A DNA stretch of 64,000 bases from Rudaeicoccus suwonensis (lineage in GTDB: Bacteria > Actinomycetota > Actinomycetes > Actinomycetales > Dermatophilaceae): the NCBI RefSeq assembly GCF_007829035.1, contig NZ_VIVQ01000001.1, positions 124,001-188,000 on the forward strand, read 5' to 3'. The position numbers and the translations under genes are program-made. Below, one piece after another: positions 24,873 through 33,996 of the stretch. The notes below the pieces were generated by a model, which saw only the letters and a list, made by a program, of their open reading frames with translations, was not told where the DNA came from and did not search any database. Position 1 is the stretch's first letter; every line of letters starts with the position of its first letter.

Positions 24873-27442
24873 TGGCAAGCCTCGCAATTCAGAAGTTCCT
24901 GCGGGTCCGTCGGGCAGACGAAACCCTCTTGTATGACGATCGGCGCGTTCGTCGGTGCCGATGCCTGGACCGGCGCAGCCTCGATGGGCGCAGCGTCGAC
25001 TGCAGCCGCGGAGTCGAGTGCGGTCTCGAGAACAGGTGCAGTCTCGAGTGTCGGCGCCGCAGCAGCCGCACGTCGTGCGAAGCCGAAGCCGCCACTCGTC
25101 CGGCCGCTCGCCGCGGCCTTGTTGACCTGCACCGTCGACTGCTCGGCAGTGTGCCGGGGCTTCATGTGCAGGTAATAGGTCGTCTTGACACCCTTGCGCC
25201 ACGCGTCGACATACAGATCGCCCATGGCGCCGATGTCGCGCGACTCCAGGTAGATGTTGCGGCTGATGGCCTGGTCTATCCACTTCTGCGCGCGGGACGC
25301 GATGGTCAGGAATGCCGTCGGCGGCAACTGGAAAGACGTCTGGAAGACCGCCTGCAGCTGCTCCGGCACCTGCGGCAGCGCCGACAGATCGCCCTGCGCC
25401 CGCAGCAGATCCTCACGCACCTGCTCCCACAGACCGGCGTCCTGCAGCGCGGCGACCAGGTTGCGGTTGACCTCCAGGAATTTGCCGGACGACGTCGCCC
25501 GCGAAAACAGTTGCGAGAACTGCGGATCCAGCCCAGGAGTGGTGCCGGCGACGAGACCGATCGAGGCGGTCGGGGCGATCGCCATCAAGGTGGCGTTCCG
25601 TATGCCGCCGGCCACCTTGGCGCGCAGCGCGTTCCAGTCCATCCGCGTGGTGCGGTCGACGTCGACGGGCGTGCCGCGACGTTCCTGCAGTACGTCGAGC
25701 GTGTCGATCGGCACCAGCCCTCGTGACCAGCCGGATCCCGCGAAGTTGGGGTAGGCGCCACGTTCGCGTGCCAGATCGCAGGAGGTGTCGATGGCGTGCC
25801 AGCTGATGAACTCGACCAGCTCATCGATGAGATCGGCAGCGCCCTGCGAGGAGTACGCCATACCGAGCCGCTCGACGACTTCGGTGAAACCCATGATCCC
25901 CAGGCCGATAGCGCGGTTCTCGCTGTTGGAGTGCTCGGACTCCGGCACGGACGAACGAGTGACGTCGATGAGGTTGTCCAGCTGACGCACCGCCAGACGG
26001 GCCGACTCGGCGAGGCGGTCCCAATCCCACTCGCCGTCGACCAGGTGACGTGACAGGTTGATGGAGGCCAGGTTGCAGACCGAGACGTTGTCGAGGTCCT
26101 GAGGCAGCGTGATCTCGGTGCACAGGTTCGACAGGTGGATCGTGCCGGTGTTGTCGTTGAGCGCCCGCTGATTGATGGTGTCCTTCCACGTCAGCCACGG
26201 GTGTGAGGTGGTCTGCAAAGACACCAGGATGGCCTTCCACTGCTCGCGAGCCCGCAGGCGGCGGTGCGAGCGCAACCGGCCGGCCTTGGCCATCGCGACG
26301 TACTCCGCGTAGCGGGCCGAGAACTCGTCACCGACGAGTTCGACCAGGTCGGGCGTCTCCAGTGGGTCGAAGAGGTACCAATCGTCATCGGCCACAACGC
26401 GTTTCATGAACTCGTCGCTCAGCCAGACGGAGGTGTTGGCCGTCCGGGTGCGGCGGTAGGGGTCGCCGGCGTTCTGCCGCAGGTCGAGGAACTGCGGGAA
26501 GTCCAGATGCCAGTTCTCCATGTAGAAGCACAGCGCGCCGAACTTCTTGCCGCCTCGCGAGACCGCACGCAGGATCGAGTCGACGGTGTGCATGAACGGG
26601 ATCGGGCCGGTCGAGGATGTGTTGTTGCTGCGGATCGGGCTGCCCTCGGAGCGCAGCTTGGTCACTGAAAGACCAATGCCACCGGTGCCTTTGGTCAGCC
26701 ACATGACGTCACGCATCGACTTGGCGATGTGCTCGATGTCGTCGTCCATCTGCATCACGAAGCAGTTCGAGAGCTGCGGTGTGCAGGTGCCTGCGTTGAC
26801 CAGCGTCGACCCTGCGGCGAGGTAATCCAGCGACGCCATCTTGCGGTAGAACGCGATCGCGGCCTGGGTCGGGTCCTTCTCCTCCACCGACAGGCCCATC
26901 GCGACCCGCATCCAGAAGTATGCCGGAACCTCCAGCGGACGCCGCGCGGAATCCGTTGCCATGTATCGGTTTTTGAGCGTGACGATGCCGATGTAGCGCA
27001 GCCCGTCATCGAGATGGTGGTCAAGTGCGGCAGCCAGCGCTTCGAGGTTGAAGGCCGATGCCAGCCGCGGATCGAACAAGCCGTCCTCGACCGCGACCCG
27101 GACGTAACCGGGAAAGCGGGCCTGGTGCAACAGGGCCAGCTCACTCTGCGTCTCGAAGTCGCCGAGCACGCGCTTGTAGATCGTCTTCAGCAGCAGCCGC
27201 GAGGCGATCACGTCGAAATCCGGGTCGTCCTTGACGTTCTGCACCGCGACATTGATGGCAGCCTCGTCCAACTGCTCCGTGGTGATGCCGTCGAACAGCG
27301 TGATCGCCAACTCCGAGGCGATCTGCATGGTCATCGACATGGCGTTCGGCAGTCCGGTGGCCGCACGTTCGATGGCGCGGTTGATGCGGTCGGCGTCATA
27401 CGGCTCGCGGGTGCCGTCGCGTTTGGTGACATGAATGCTCAC
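24869..27442 (-). CDS. nrdA: Ribonucleotide reductase alpha subunit
   Basis: 857 residues. N-terminal ATP-cone (IHVTKRDGTREPYDADRINRAIERA), then the catalytic barrel with LVNAGTCTPQLSNCFV (one of the redox cysteines), VCNLASINLSRH (radical cysteine) and NRAIGLGIMGF. The tail has an Ala/Pro-rich linker and ends with NCEACQ, a cysteine pair that could reduce the active site. It makes dNDPs from NDPs with NrdB. GTG start at 27442 is chosen at the conserved VSIHVTKRDG; the GGAG of its ribosome site lies within a possible hairpin downstream of a B12 riboswitch. Confidence 0.93.
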   Translation of the reverse strand: MSIHVTKRDGTREPYDADRINRAIERAATGLPNAMSMTMQIASELAITLFDGITTEQLDEAAINVAVQNVKDDPDFDVIASRLLLKTIYKRVLGDFETQSELALLHQARFPGYVRVAVEDGLFDPRLASAFNLEALAAALDHHLDDGLRYIGIVTLKNRYMATDSARRPLEVPAYFWMRVAMGLSVEEKDPTQAAIAFYRKMASLDYLAAGSTLVNAGTCTPQLSNCFVMQMDDDIEHIAKSMRDVMWLTKGTGGIGLSVTKLRSEGSPIRSNNTSSTGPIPFMHTVDSILRAVSRGGKKFGALCFYMENWHLDFPQFLDLRQNAGDPYRRTRTANTSVWLSDEFMKRVVADDDWYLFDPLETPDLVELVGDEFSARYAEYVAMAKAGRLRSHRRLRAREQWKAILVSLQTTSHPWLTWKDTINQRALNDNTGTIHLSNLCTEITLPQDLDNVSVCNLASINLSRHLVDGEWDWDRLAESARLAVRQLDNLIDVTRSSVPESEHSNSENRAIGLGIMGFTEVVERLGMAYSSQGAADLIDELVEFISWHAIDTSCDLARERGAYPNFAGSGWSRGLVPIDTLDVLQERRGTPVDVDRTTRMDWNALRAKVAGGIRNATLMAIAPTASIGLVAGTTPGLDPQFSQLFSRATSSGKFLEVNRNLVAALQDAGLWEQVREDLLRAQGDLSALPQVPEQLQAVFQTSFQLPPTAFLTIASRAQKWIDQAISRNIYLESRDIGAMGDLYVDAWRKGVKTTYYLHMKPRHTAEQSTVQVNKAAASGRTSGGFGFARRAAAAAPTLETAPVLETALDSAAAVDAAPIEAAPVQASAPTNAPIVIQEGFVCPTDPQELLNCEACQ

Positions 27443-27450
27443 GTCTGGTG

Positions 27451-27487
27451 GTCTCCGTCCCTCGCTGGTCGCGGGTTTGCGGGAGAC
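27451..27487 (-). promoter_or_regulatory. Possible Shine-Dalgarno-sequestering stem of nrdA
   Basis: The GGAGAC holding the nrdA ribosome site (27451-27456 on the minus strand) can pair with GTCTCC 26 bases earlier in the RNA (27482-27487). Six base pairs would hide the site. Placed directly after a cobalamin riboswitch, this could be its expression platform, acting on translation; the pairing is short and unproven. Confidence 0.4.
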
Positions 27488-27589
27488 GAAGCGACAGGCG
27501 GGCGGGGCGGCGCGATCCGGCAGCGTCAGGCCCACTCGTCCGCCGGCTCGTCCCACGCGAGCCGCGGTCACCCTCCCGCGGTTGCGGGT

Positions 27590-27775
27590 GGGGCGCTGGC
27601 AGGTCTTCGGACTCGTGAATCCGGCTCCGGCATACGCCTCGAAACCACCTACCGGCCGTCGCTTCCCAGGCTGTGCGCCCAGTGCTGATGACGGCTTTCG
27701 TCCTCACTCACCGCTGCGGGGCAGTCCCGGAATTCCACCGGGTTCCCTCTTGCCTCGGCTCTACATCCATCTGCG
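27590..27775 (-). ncRNA. Cobalamin (B12) riboswitch upstream of nrdAB
   Basis: On the minus strand the conserved landmarks appear in order: GAGGCAAGAGGGAA, CCGGTGGAATTCCGGGACTG, the CCCCGCAGCGGTGA segment, CCGTCATCAGCACTGGGCG, AGCCTGGGAAG and finally GTCCGAAGACCTGCCAG. This is the layout of cobalamin riboswitches, including the B12-box-like GGTGGAA...TGCC and the 3' GAAGACCTGCC. In Streptomyces a B12 riboswitch represses the class I nrdABS operon, since a B12-dependent class II enzyme can replace it. Ends are approximate. Confidence 0.92.
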
Positions 27776-27782
27776 GATGTAG
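27761..27782 (-). other. Hairpin at the 5' end of the riboswitch leader
   Basis: CTACATCC, six-base loop, GGATGTAG: perfect 8-bp arms at the 5' side of the cobalamin riboswitch. It may be the leader's first stem. Confidence 0.4.
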
Positions 27783-27802
27783 TGCCGAACCAGCTACGTT
27801 AC

Positions 27803-27818
27803 ACACACTATCTAGTGG
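27803..27818. promoter_or_regulatory. NrdR box upstream of nrdAB
   Basis: ACACACTATCTAGTGG matches 13 of 16 positions of the NrdR consensus ACACWATATATWGTGT. It lies before the riboswitch, where the promoter should be. NrdR boxes normally come in pairs about 31 bases apart; a second good copy is not visible, although another imperfect palindrome (CTACAT-C-ATGTAG, 27838-27850) lies beside it. Confidence 0.6.
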
Positions 27819-27966
27819 TGCTCGGATTGCCAAGCCCCTACATCATGTAGTTGCACTGCTGTGATTTCACGGGCCGACATCCCGGCGAATTCGCCACATC
27901 GCGGTCGCCGAGTCCGCCGGAAACAGCGAAACGGCCCACGATGTCGGGGGCCGTCTCAGTGCGCGG

Positions 27967-28037
27967 AGCGAGTGACGAGAATCGAACTCGCGTATTCAGC
28001 TTGGGAAGCTGATGTTCTACCATTGAACTACACTCGC
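27967..28037 (-). tRNA. tRNA-Gly (CCC)
   Basis: 71-base cloverleaf on the minus strand: acceptor GCGAGTG pairing with CACTCGC, D-arm with GTTCAATGGTAGAAC, anticodon stem TCAGC/GCTGA with loop TTCCCAA (anticodon CCC), and T-arm CGAGTTCGATTCTCG. The discriminator is U; CCA is not encoded. Confidence 0.95.
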
Positions 28038-28152
28038 GCGTCCGGAATCCGGTGCCCAAGAGCAGCGGATCCGTGTGCGGCAGCGAGTCTAACCGACCAC
28101 CTCCGCGCCAGCGACCGACCACCCGCACGACTCGGCAGGTAGCGTTTGCCCC

Positions 28153-28728
28153 GTGCTGCTCTCCGACCGCGATATCAAGGCCCAGGTCGATGCCGGCCGG
28201 GTGCGACTCGAGCCGTATGACGAGGCGATGGTCCAGCCCTCGAGCATCGACATCCGGCTCGACCGGTACTTCCGGCTGTTCGACAACCACAAGTACCCGT
28301 TCATCGACCCCGCCGAGGAGCAGGACGAACTCACGCGCCTGGTGCAGATCGAGCCGGACGAGCCGTTCGTGCTGCACCCGGGGGAGTTCGTCCTCGGCTC
28401 GACCTATGAGCAGGTGACTCTGCCCGACGACATCGCAGCGCGCGTCGAGGGCAAGTCGAGTCTCGGACGGCTCGGCTTGCTCACTCACGCGACGGCCGGT
28501 TTCGTCGATCCCGGCTTCAGCGGCCATGTCACCCTGGAGTTGTCCAACGTCGCCACCCTGCCGATCAAGCTGTGGCCGGGTATGAAGATCGGTCAGCTGT
28601 GCTTCTTCCAGCTCAGCAGCCCGGCCGAAAACCCTTATGGCAGCGCGAAGTACGGCTCCCACTATCAAGGTCAGCGCGGTCCGACAGCGAGTCGTTCGTT
28701 CAGCAATTTTCACCGCACCGACGTCTGA
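28153..28728 (+). CDS. dcd: dCTP deaminase (probably bifunctional dCTP deaminase/dUTPase)
   Basis: 191 residues. Trimeric dUTPase-fold family with [16 protein letters not shown], the active-site block [37 protein letters not shown] and [21 protein letters not shown] at the C-terminus. Actinobacterial relatives commonly convert dCTP straight to dUMP. GTG start. It lies near nrdAB but on the other strand, so dNTP genes cluster here. Confidence 0.93.
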   Translation: MLLSDRDIKAQVDAGRVRLEPYDEAMVQPSSIDIRLDRYFRLFDNHKYPFIDPAEEQDELTRLVQIEPDEPFVLHPGEFVLGSTYEQVTLPDDIAARVEGKSSLGRLGLLTHATAGFVDPGFSGHVTLELSNVATLPIKLWPGMKIGQLCFFQLSSPAENPYGSAKYGSHYQGQRGPTASRSFSNFHRTDV

Positions 28729-29378
28729 TGGGTCGGCGCTGGGAGAAGGGGCCGGAGCACGACGATTCGCAGCCGATCCTGATTCTGCCGAGAGTCCCGC
28801 GACCGCGAGCGATCGCTCTCGTGCTGCACGGTGGCGCGCCCGACAGCACCACCGGCGTCACGAAGTTCGAGCCGGCCCTGTTGCGGATGCTGCCCTTCGC
28901 CCAGCACATCGAAGTGCGCAGCGGCGGGCGCATCGGAGCGGCGATCCTGCGCGATGCCGTGCGCGGCTACAACGGCGCCGAACGCTCGCCGGTGCATGAC
29001 GCGCGCTGGGCGGTGCGGCGGCTGCAGGAGCGGTACCCCGGACTGCCGATGGGTCTGGTCGGCCACTCGATGGGTGGGCGAGTTGCCCTGGAACTAGCGG
29101 GAATAGACGGCGTCAGCACCATCGTCGGTCTGGCGCCCTGGATCCCGCAGCAGTATGACGTCGCGCCGTTCCTGCCGCTGCACACCTTGCTGATGCACGG
29201 TCGCCAGGACACCATGACCGACGCACGCGAGTCCGAGAAGCTGGTCGACCGGATCCGCACAGCAGGCGGCGATGCCACCTACAGGGCGTTCAACGGTTCG
29301 CACGCGATGCTGTGGCGACCGGGGCGGTGGCACCGGCATACAACCGCATTCCTGCGACTGAATCTGCTTGCGAGATGA
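28728..29378 (+). CDS. Alpha/beta hydrolase (dienelactone-hydrolase-like)
   Basis: 216 residues. Alpha/beta hydrolase with the oxyanion motif LVLHGG, nucleophile VGHSMGGRVAL, and the late acid and histidine at MHGRQDTMTD and NGSHAML. The start overlaps the dcd stop as TGATG, so it is co-transcribed. Substrate unknown. Confidence 0.85.
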   Translation: MGRRWEKGPEHDDSQPILILPRVPRPRAIALVLHGGAPDSTTGVTKFEPALLRMLPFAQHIEVRSGGRIGAAILRDAVRGYNGAERSPVHDARWAVRRLQERYPGLPMGLVGHSMGGRVALELAGIDGVSTIVGLAPWIPQQYDVAPFLPLHTLLMHGRQDTMTDARESEKLVDRIRTAGGDATYRAFNGSHAMLWRPGRWHRHTTAFLRLNLLAR

Positions 29379-29379
29379 C

Positions 29380-30306
29380 GTGCGACGAGACCTGACCCAC
29401 CAGGTGACGGCAGCGGCCGTGTCGGCGACCGCGGTCGCCACCGCGTCCCTGGTCGCCTACTACGGTTACTGGCAGGGTCAGGAACGCTCGCGCATCCTCG
29501 CCGGCAGCCAGATGATCGAAACCGCAAGCGGGCCAGTCGAATACGTCGCTCTTGGCCCGGTGGTTGCGCCACCGGTGCTGATCCTGCACGGGTCGCCTGG
29601 CGGCTACGACCAGGCCGAGCTCTTCGCTCGCCGCAACGGCCTCGACTCGGTGGCACGGGTTCTCGCGCCCTCGCGGCCGGGGTACCTGCGCACGCCGCTC
29701 GGTGAGTGTGTCGATGCGGCGACCGAGGCCGACGTGCTGGCCGACTTCCTCACCGCCTATGGCGTCGAGCGTGTCGTCGTGCTCGGCATCTCCGGTGGCG
29801 GCCCTGCCGCGTTGGAATTCGCCGCACGCCATCGTGATCGATGTGATGGGCTCATCCTGCTGGCGGCGATCAGCCGGCCCGAGACCGAGGCTCAGATCTA
29901 CGCCAGAATGCCTGTGCTGCAACGGATTGCGACGCAGATCGCCGATCGCACCGTGCAGACGAATGTCGGGCCCTTCGTTCTGACTCACGTGCTGCGCGGT
30001 GAACGAAACCAGGATCTGCGCGACGGTCTCGAGCGGGTGACCCGCTGGGACCTACGTCGCGAGGGCTATCGCCGCGACATGCGCCAGATCGAGTCCGACC
30101 ACCTCGATGTTGCAGCCCTTTCCGGCCTGCGAACGCTCATCGTGCACGGCACGCGCGATGTCGATGTGCCCCTGTCGCAGGCGCAAGAAACCGCCGAACT
30201 GTTGCCGTGGGCGCAGGTCGAACTCGTCGAGGGTGCCGACCATTTGTCGATATGGGGTCGGGCCGAAGCAGCCGACGCGGTGAAGGCGTTTCTTACGAGG
30301 AGATAA
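29380..30306 (+). CDS. Membrane-anchored alpha/beta hydrolase
   Basis: 308 residues from GTG at 29380 (TTG at 29368 in the same frame is less likely). An N-terminal hydrophobic stretch (AAAVSATAVATASLVAYYGYW) suggests a signal anchor. The fold shows LILHGSPGG, the nucleophile motif GISGGGPAALE, an acid at HGTRDVDVP and histidine at GADHLSIWG. Follows the previous hydrolase with a one-base gap, so probably part of the same operon. Confidence 0.82.
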   Translation: MRRDLTHQVTAAAVSATAVATASLVAYYGYWQGQERSRILAGSQMIETASGPVEYVALGPVVAPPVLILHGSPGGYDQAELFARRNGLDSVARVLAPSRPGYLRTPLGECVDAATEADVLADFLTAYGVERVVVLGISGGGPAALEFAARHRDRCDGLILLAAISRPETEAQIYARMPVLQRIATQIADRTVQTNVGPFVLTHVLRGERNQDLRDGLERVTRWDLRREGYRRDMRQIESDHLDVAALSGLRTLIVHGTRDVDVPLSQAQETAELLPWAQVELVEGADHLSIWGRAEAADAVKAFLTRR

Positions 30307-30360
30307 CTCACCCTTGCGCGCGATGGGTGTTGTCAGTGGGCTGCGTTAGGTTTGTTGGCC

Positions 30361-31485
30361 ATGATCCGCTTCGAGCAGGTGGTCAAGAGGTATGCCGACG
30401 GGACCGTAGCCGTCGACGACCTTTCCCTCGAGGCCCCGACGGGGCAGATAACAGTGCTGGTCGGTCCCTCCGGATGCGGCAAGACAACGTCGTTGCGGAT
30501 GATCAACCGGATGATCGAGCCCACCGCCGGCAGGATCTTCATCGACGACCAGGACGTCACTGCCGCCAATGCCGCGAAGCTGCGGCGGGGGATCGGCTAC
30601 GTCATACAGCACGCAGGGTTGTTTCCGCACCGCAAAGTGGTCGACAACGTCGCAACCGTGCCGCTGCTGCTCGGTCAGTCGAAGGCGCAAGCTCGCGGCA
30701 GGGCTCGCGAGGTGCTCGAACTCGTTGGTTTGCCAGGCGATTTCGCCGATCGATATCCCGCGCAGCTGTCCGGTGGCCAGCAGCAGCGAGTCGGTGTCGC
30801 GCGCGCCCTCGCCGCCGACCCACCGGTGATGCTGATGGACGAGCCGTTCAGCGCGGTCGACCCGGTGGTGCGCGAGCAACTGCAGGATGAATTCCTACGC
30901 CTGCAAACCGAGCTCGGCAAGACGATCGTTTTCGTCACCCACGACATCGATGAGGCGATGAAGCTCGGCGACCAGGTCGCGGTGATGCGGGTCGGGGGCA
31001 GACTCGCGCAGATCGCCGACCCGGCATACCTGCTGGCGCATCCGATCGACGACTTCGTGGCCGACTTCATCGGACGCGATCGTGGCTATCGCGCCCTGAC
31101 CTTCACCTCTGCACCACCGCTGCCCGTCGTCAGTGAGCCGACAGTGGTGCTGGGCGCGACGCCCGAGCAGGCGCGGCAGGCGACGACCGACAGATGGCTT
31201 CTGGTCGTCGACGCCGGCCAGAAGCCACAGGGCTGGGTCGAACCCGCCCGCATCGAGGCTGCGATCGAACCCGCCATGTTGCATCGCGGTGGCACCGTTG
31301 CGCGTGAGCACGGGCCGTTGCGTGCCGCCCTCGACGCCGCGCTGTCCTCGCCCAGCCGTCGCGGCGTTCTCGTCGACGACGACGGTGTGCTGCGCGGCAC
31401 CGTCCGAGCGCACGAGGTCTTGCAGGCGATCGAGGCGGCCGACCGGCCCGATGTCGATCCGGCCGACATCGCCCCCACCCGGTGA
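30361..31485 (+). CDS. opuCA: Osmoprotectant ABC transporter ATPase
   Basis: 374 residues. ABC ATPase with Walker A GPSGCGKTT, Q-loop, signature LSGGQQQRVGVARAL, Walker B VMLMDEP and H-loop THDIDEA. Residues from about 245 form a C-terminal extension with weakly conserved CBS-like repeats (SRRGVLVDDDGVLRGTVRAHEVL), as in OpuCA/ProV proteins that import glycine betaine, choline or related solutes. First gene of a four-gene operon. Confidence 0.9.
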   Translation: MIRFEQVVKRYADGTVAVDDLSLEAPTGQITVLVGPSGCGKTTSLRMINRMIEPTAGRIFIDDQDVTAANAAKLRRGIGYVIQHAGLFPHRKVVDNVATVPLLLGQSKAQARGRAREVLELVGLPGDFADRYPAQLSGGQQQRVGVARALAADPPVMLMDEPFSAVDPVVREQLQDEFLRLQTELGKTIVFVTHDIDEAMKLGDQVAVMRVGGRLAQIADPAYLLAHPIDDFVADFIGRDRGYRALTFTSAPPLPVVSEPTVVLGATPEQARQATTDRWLLVVDAGQKPQGWVEPARIEAAIEPAMLHRGGTVAREHGPLRAALDAALSSPSRRGVLVDDDGVLRGTVRAHEVLQAIEAADRPDVDPADIAPTR

Positions 31486-31489
31486 CCTG

Positions 31490-32134
31490 ATGTTTTCCTT
31501 CATCCAGGCCAACCTCGGCGGGATCCTGTCGCGCGCGGGTCAGCACGCCTGGCTCGCGGGAGCTCCACTGGTGCTGGGCCTGCTCATCGCGATGCCGCTC
31601 GGCTGGCTGGCCAATCGCGTGCCGTGGCTGCGCTCGGTGCTGATCGGCGGATCCGGCCTGCTCTACACGATCCCCTCGCTCGCGTTGTTCGTCATCATGC
31701 CGCTGATCCTCGGCACCGGGATCCTCGATCCGATCAACGTCATCATCGCCATGACGATCTACACGGTCGCTCTGCTGGTGCGCACAGTCGCCGACGCTCT
31801 GGCGGTGGTGCCGAGCGAGACCGAGCAGGCGGCCGTCGCGATGGGTTACCCGCCGGTGCGCCGGTTCTTCGCGGTCGACCTGCCGCTGGCCGTGCCGGTG
31901 ATCGCGTCCGGTCTGCGCGTCGCGGCCGTCAGCAATGTGTCGATCGTCAGCGTCGCGGCGCTGCTCGGCATACCGCAGTTGGGGTACTACATCACTGACG
32001 GCTACAGCAACACCTACTGGGCCGAGATGTGGACGGGCGTGCTCGGCTGCGTGCTCCTGGCGCTGATCTTCGACGCCGTGATCATCGCGCTCACCTGGTT
32101 GCTGACCCCCTGGCGACGGGCGGTGGCGGCATGA
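31490..32134 (+). CDS. opuCB: Osmoprotectant ABC transporter permease 1
   Basis: 214 residues, about six membrane segments. Binding-protein-dependent permease motif EQAAVAMGYPPVRRFFAVDLPLAVPVIASGLR (EAA loop), preceded by LLYTIPSLALFVIMPL, which is typical of OpuCB/OpuCD. ATG at 31490, four bases after the ATPase stop; its own stop overlaps permease 2. Confidence 0.9.
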   Translation: MFSFIQANLGGILSRAGQHAWLAGAPLVLGLLIAMPLGWLANRVPWLRSVLIGGSGLLYTIPSLALFVIMPLILGTGILDPINVIIAMTIYTVALLVRTVADALAVVPSETEQAAVAMGYPPVRRFFAVDLPLAVPVIASGLRVAAVSNVSIVSVAALLGIPQLGYYITDGYSNTYWAEMWTGVLGCVLLALIFDAVIIALTWLLTPWRRAVAA

Positions 32135-32895
32135 TCCAGCAGGTCTTTTCCTGGCTCTTCGACGGAGCCCACTGGCACGGCACCGACGGGATCCCCGCGC
32201 GGGTGCTGCAGCACATCGGTTACTGCGCCGTGGTGCTGGTCATCGGCGCGATCATCGCCGTGCCCATCGGTGCCTGGATCGCCCACCGCGGCCGCGGCGG
32301 CTGGATCATCACCGTGATCAACTCATTGCGCGCGGTGCCGAGCCTGGGCCTGTTGCTGATCGTGACGTTGTGGCTGCAGAGCAAGATTCAGAGCACCTCG
32401 GTGTTCAGCATCTCCAGCATCATCGTCCTGGTGGTTCTGGCGATCCCGCCATTGCTCGCCGGTGCCTACAGCGGTGTCAGTGAAGTCGATCCTGCCGCCC
32501 GTGACGCGGCGCGCGGCATGGGCATGACCGGTGCTCAGGTCTTCGGACGCGTCGAGTTGCCGTGCGCGCTGCCGTTGATGTTCTCCGGGTTGCGCAGTGC
32601 CACCCTGCAGGTCGTGGCCACCACCACGATCGCGGCCACCGTCGGCATCGGCGGCCTGGGGCGGTATCTGATCGACGGGCTCGCGCAGAGCAACTATCCC
32701 GAGATGGCCGCCGGCGCGATCTGCGTCGCGCTCCTCGCACTCCTGGCAGATCTGCTGCTCGCTGCCGTGCAACGGATGGTGGTCTCGCCCGGACTGACCG
32801 GTCGTGTCAGTCGGTCGCGGCATACTGAGCGGCCCGGCGACGACGAGGCGATGAAGGAGCAGATCAGCGAGCCGGTCAGGTCGGCGACGCCGTGA
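32131..32895 (+). CDS. opuCD: Osmoprotectant ABC transporter permease 2
   Basis: 254 residues, about six membrane segments. EAA loop AARDAARGMGMTGAQVFGRVELPCALPLMFSGLR and the typical RAVPSLGLLLIV and TVGIGGLGRYLIDGLAQ. The last 35 residues are charged and cytoplasmic. ATGA overlap with permease 1. Confidence 0.9.
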   Translation: MIQQVFSWLFDGAHWHGTDGIPARVLQHIGYCAVVLVIGAIIAVPIGAWIAHRGRGGWIITVINSLRAVPSLGLLLIVTLWLQSKIQSTSVFSISSIIVLVVLAIPPLLAGAYSGVSEVDPAARDAARGMGMTGAQVFGRVELPCALPLMFSGLRSATLQVVATTTIAATVGIGGLGRYLIDGLAQSNYPEMAAGAICVALLALLADLLLAAVQRMVVSPGLTGRVSRSRHTERPGDDEAMKEQISEPVRSATP

Positions 32896-32989
32896 GATGC
32901 GCATTGCTGGTTGTCGCAGCCACGACGGACAGATTCACGACTTCCGGCGTCGTCCGGATGAGATGTACACCACCAACAAAGGATTCACG

Positions 32990-33919
32990 ATGAAGCGCAC
33001 GTTTACTCTGGTCGCCGTCGCAACAGCCGCGACGCTCACGCTCAGCGCGTGCGGTGGCGGCAGCAACCCGCTGAGCAAGTCCAGCGCAAGCGGTGCCGGG
33101 ATTCCCTCCGGCACCGCGGCCGCGGGCACCATCCGGGTCGGCGCCGCCAACTTCACCGAGTCGCAGATCCTGGCCGCGGTGTATGCCGCAGCTCTCAACG
33201 CCAAGGGTCTCAAGGCGTCGACCGGCGATCCGATCGGTGCACGGGCGGTCTATCTGAAGGCGCTCGACCAGGGTTCGGTCAACCTGGTTCCCGAGTACGC
33301 CTACTCGCTGTTGACGTATTACAACCCGAAGGCGACCCAGACCGCGCCCGACGCGATCGTCGCGGCGCTGAAACAGCAGCTGCCCAGCGGTCAGGAAGTG
33401 CTCAACGTCTCCAGCGCCGAGGATGCCAACTCCGTGACGGTCACCAAGGCGACGGCCGACAAGTGGGGGCTGAAGACCATCGCCGACCTGGTCAAGCACG
33501 AGAGCCAGATCACCTTCGCCGCACCACCGGAGTTCCAGACCAACGAGCAGGGCCTGCCCGGGCTCAAGACGAAGTACGATTTCGTCCCCGGCAAGTTCCT
33601 GCCGCTGACCGGCAATGCGATCCCCAACGCGCTCAAGAACGGCCAGGCGCAGGCGGCGAACATCTTCACCACCGACCCCTCGATCAAGGCCGACGGATTC
33701 GTCGTGTTGCAGGACCCGAAGCACGCCTTCGGATCCGACAGTGTGATCCCGCTGATCAACAAGTCTGTTGCGACGCCGCAGGTCATAGCGGTGCTCAATG
33801 CCGTGCAGGCGAAGCTGACCACCGACAACCTCGCCGAGATGGACAAGGAAGTCCAGGTCGACCACATGGACATCAACACCGTCGCCACGCAGTTCATCAC
33901 CGACAACGGCCTGAGCTGA
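32990..33919 (+). CDS. opuCC: Osmoprotectant-binding lipoprotein
   Basis: 309 residues. Lipoprotein signal MKRTFTLVAVATAATLTLSAC with lipobox LSAC. The mature part is an OpuAC-type substrate-binding protein (IRVGAANFTESQILAAVYAAAL, QGSVNLVPEYAYSLLTYY, HAFGSDSVIPLINKSV). It brings the solute to the two permeases. ATG at 32990 follows AAAGGA; codons before it are not protein-like. Last gene of the operon. Confidence 0.92.
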   Translation: MKRTFTLVAVATAATLTLSACGGGSNPLSKSSASGAGIPSGTAAAGTIRVGAANFTESQILAAVYAAALNAKGLKASTGDPIGARAVYLKALDQGSVNLVPEYAYSLLTYYNPKATQTAPDAIVAALKQQLPSGQEVLNVSSAEDANSVTVTKATADKWGLKTIADLVKHESQITFAAPPEFQTNEQGLPGLKTKYDFVPGKFLPLTGNAIPNALKNGQAQAANIFTTDPSIKADGFVVLQDPKHAFGSDSVIPLINKSVATPQVIAVLNAVQAKLTTDNLAEMDKEVQVDHMDINTVATQFITDNGLS

Positions 33920-33951
33920 CGGCTGCCGCTTCGACGGCTGCCGAAACGCCT

Positions 33952-33989
33952 CGATAGCAGGTGAGTGAGTACTCACTCACCTGCTATCG
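33952..33989. promoter_or_regulatory. 38-bp perfect palindrome, TetR operator
   Basis: From CGATAGCAG through the core GTGAGTGAGT|ACTCACTCAC to CTGCTATCG, both halves are exactly complementary over 19 bases. It ends seven bases before the TetR start codon. The core GAGTGAGTACTCACTC is typical of TetR sites at multidrug ABC exporter operons, so autorepression is expected. Confidence 0.8.
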
Positions 33990-33996
33990 TCGCGCC

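Noticed and set aside
23802-25175. Long plus-strand frames opposite nrdB/nrdA
   Set aside because: Shadows of the reductase genes; no ribosome site, and composition is antisense-like.
27834-27850. Second NrdR box beside the first
   Set aside because: CTACAT-C-ATGTAG is palindromic but does not match the NrdR consensus; kept only as an imperfect neighbour.
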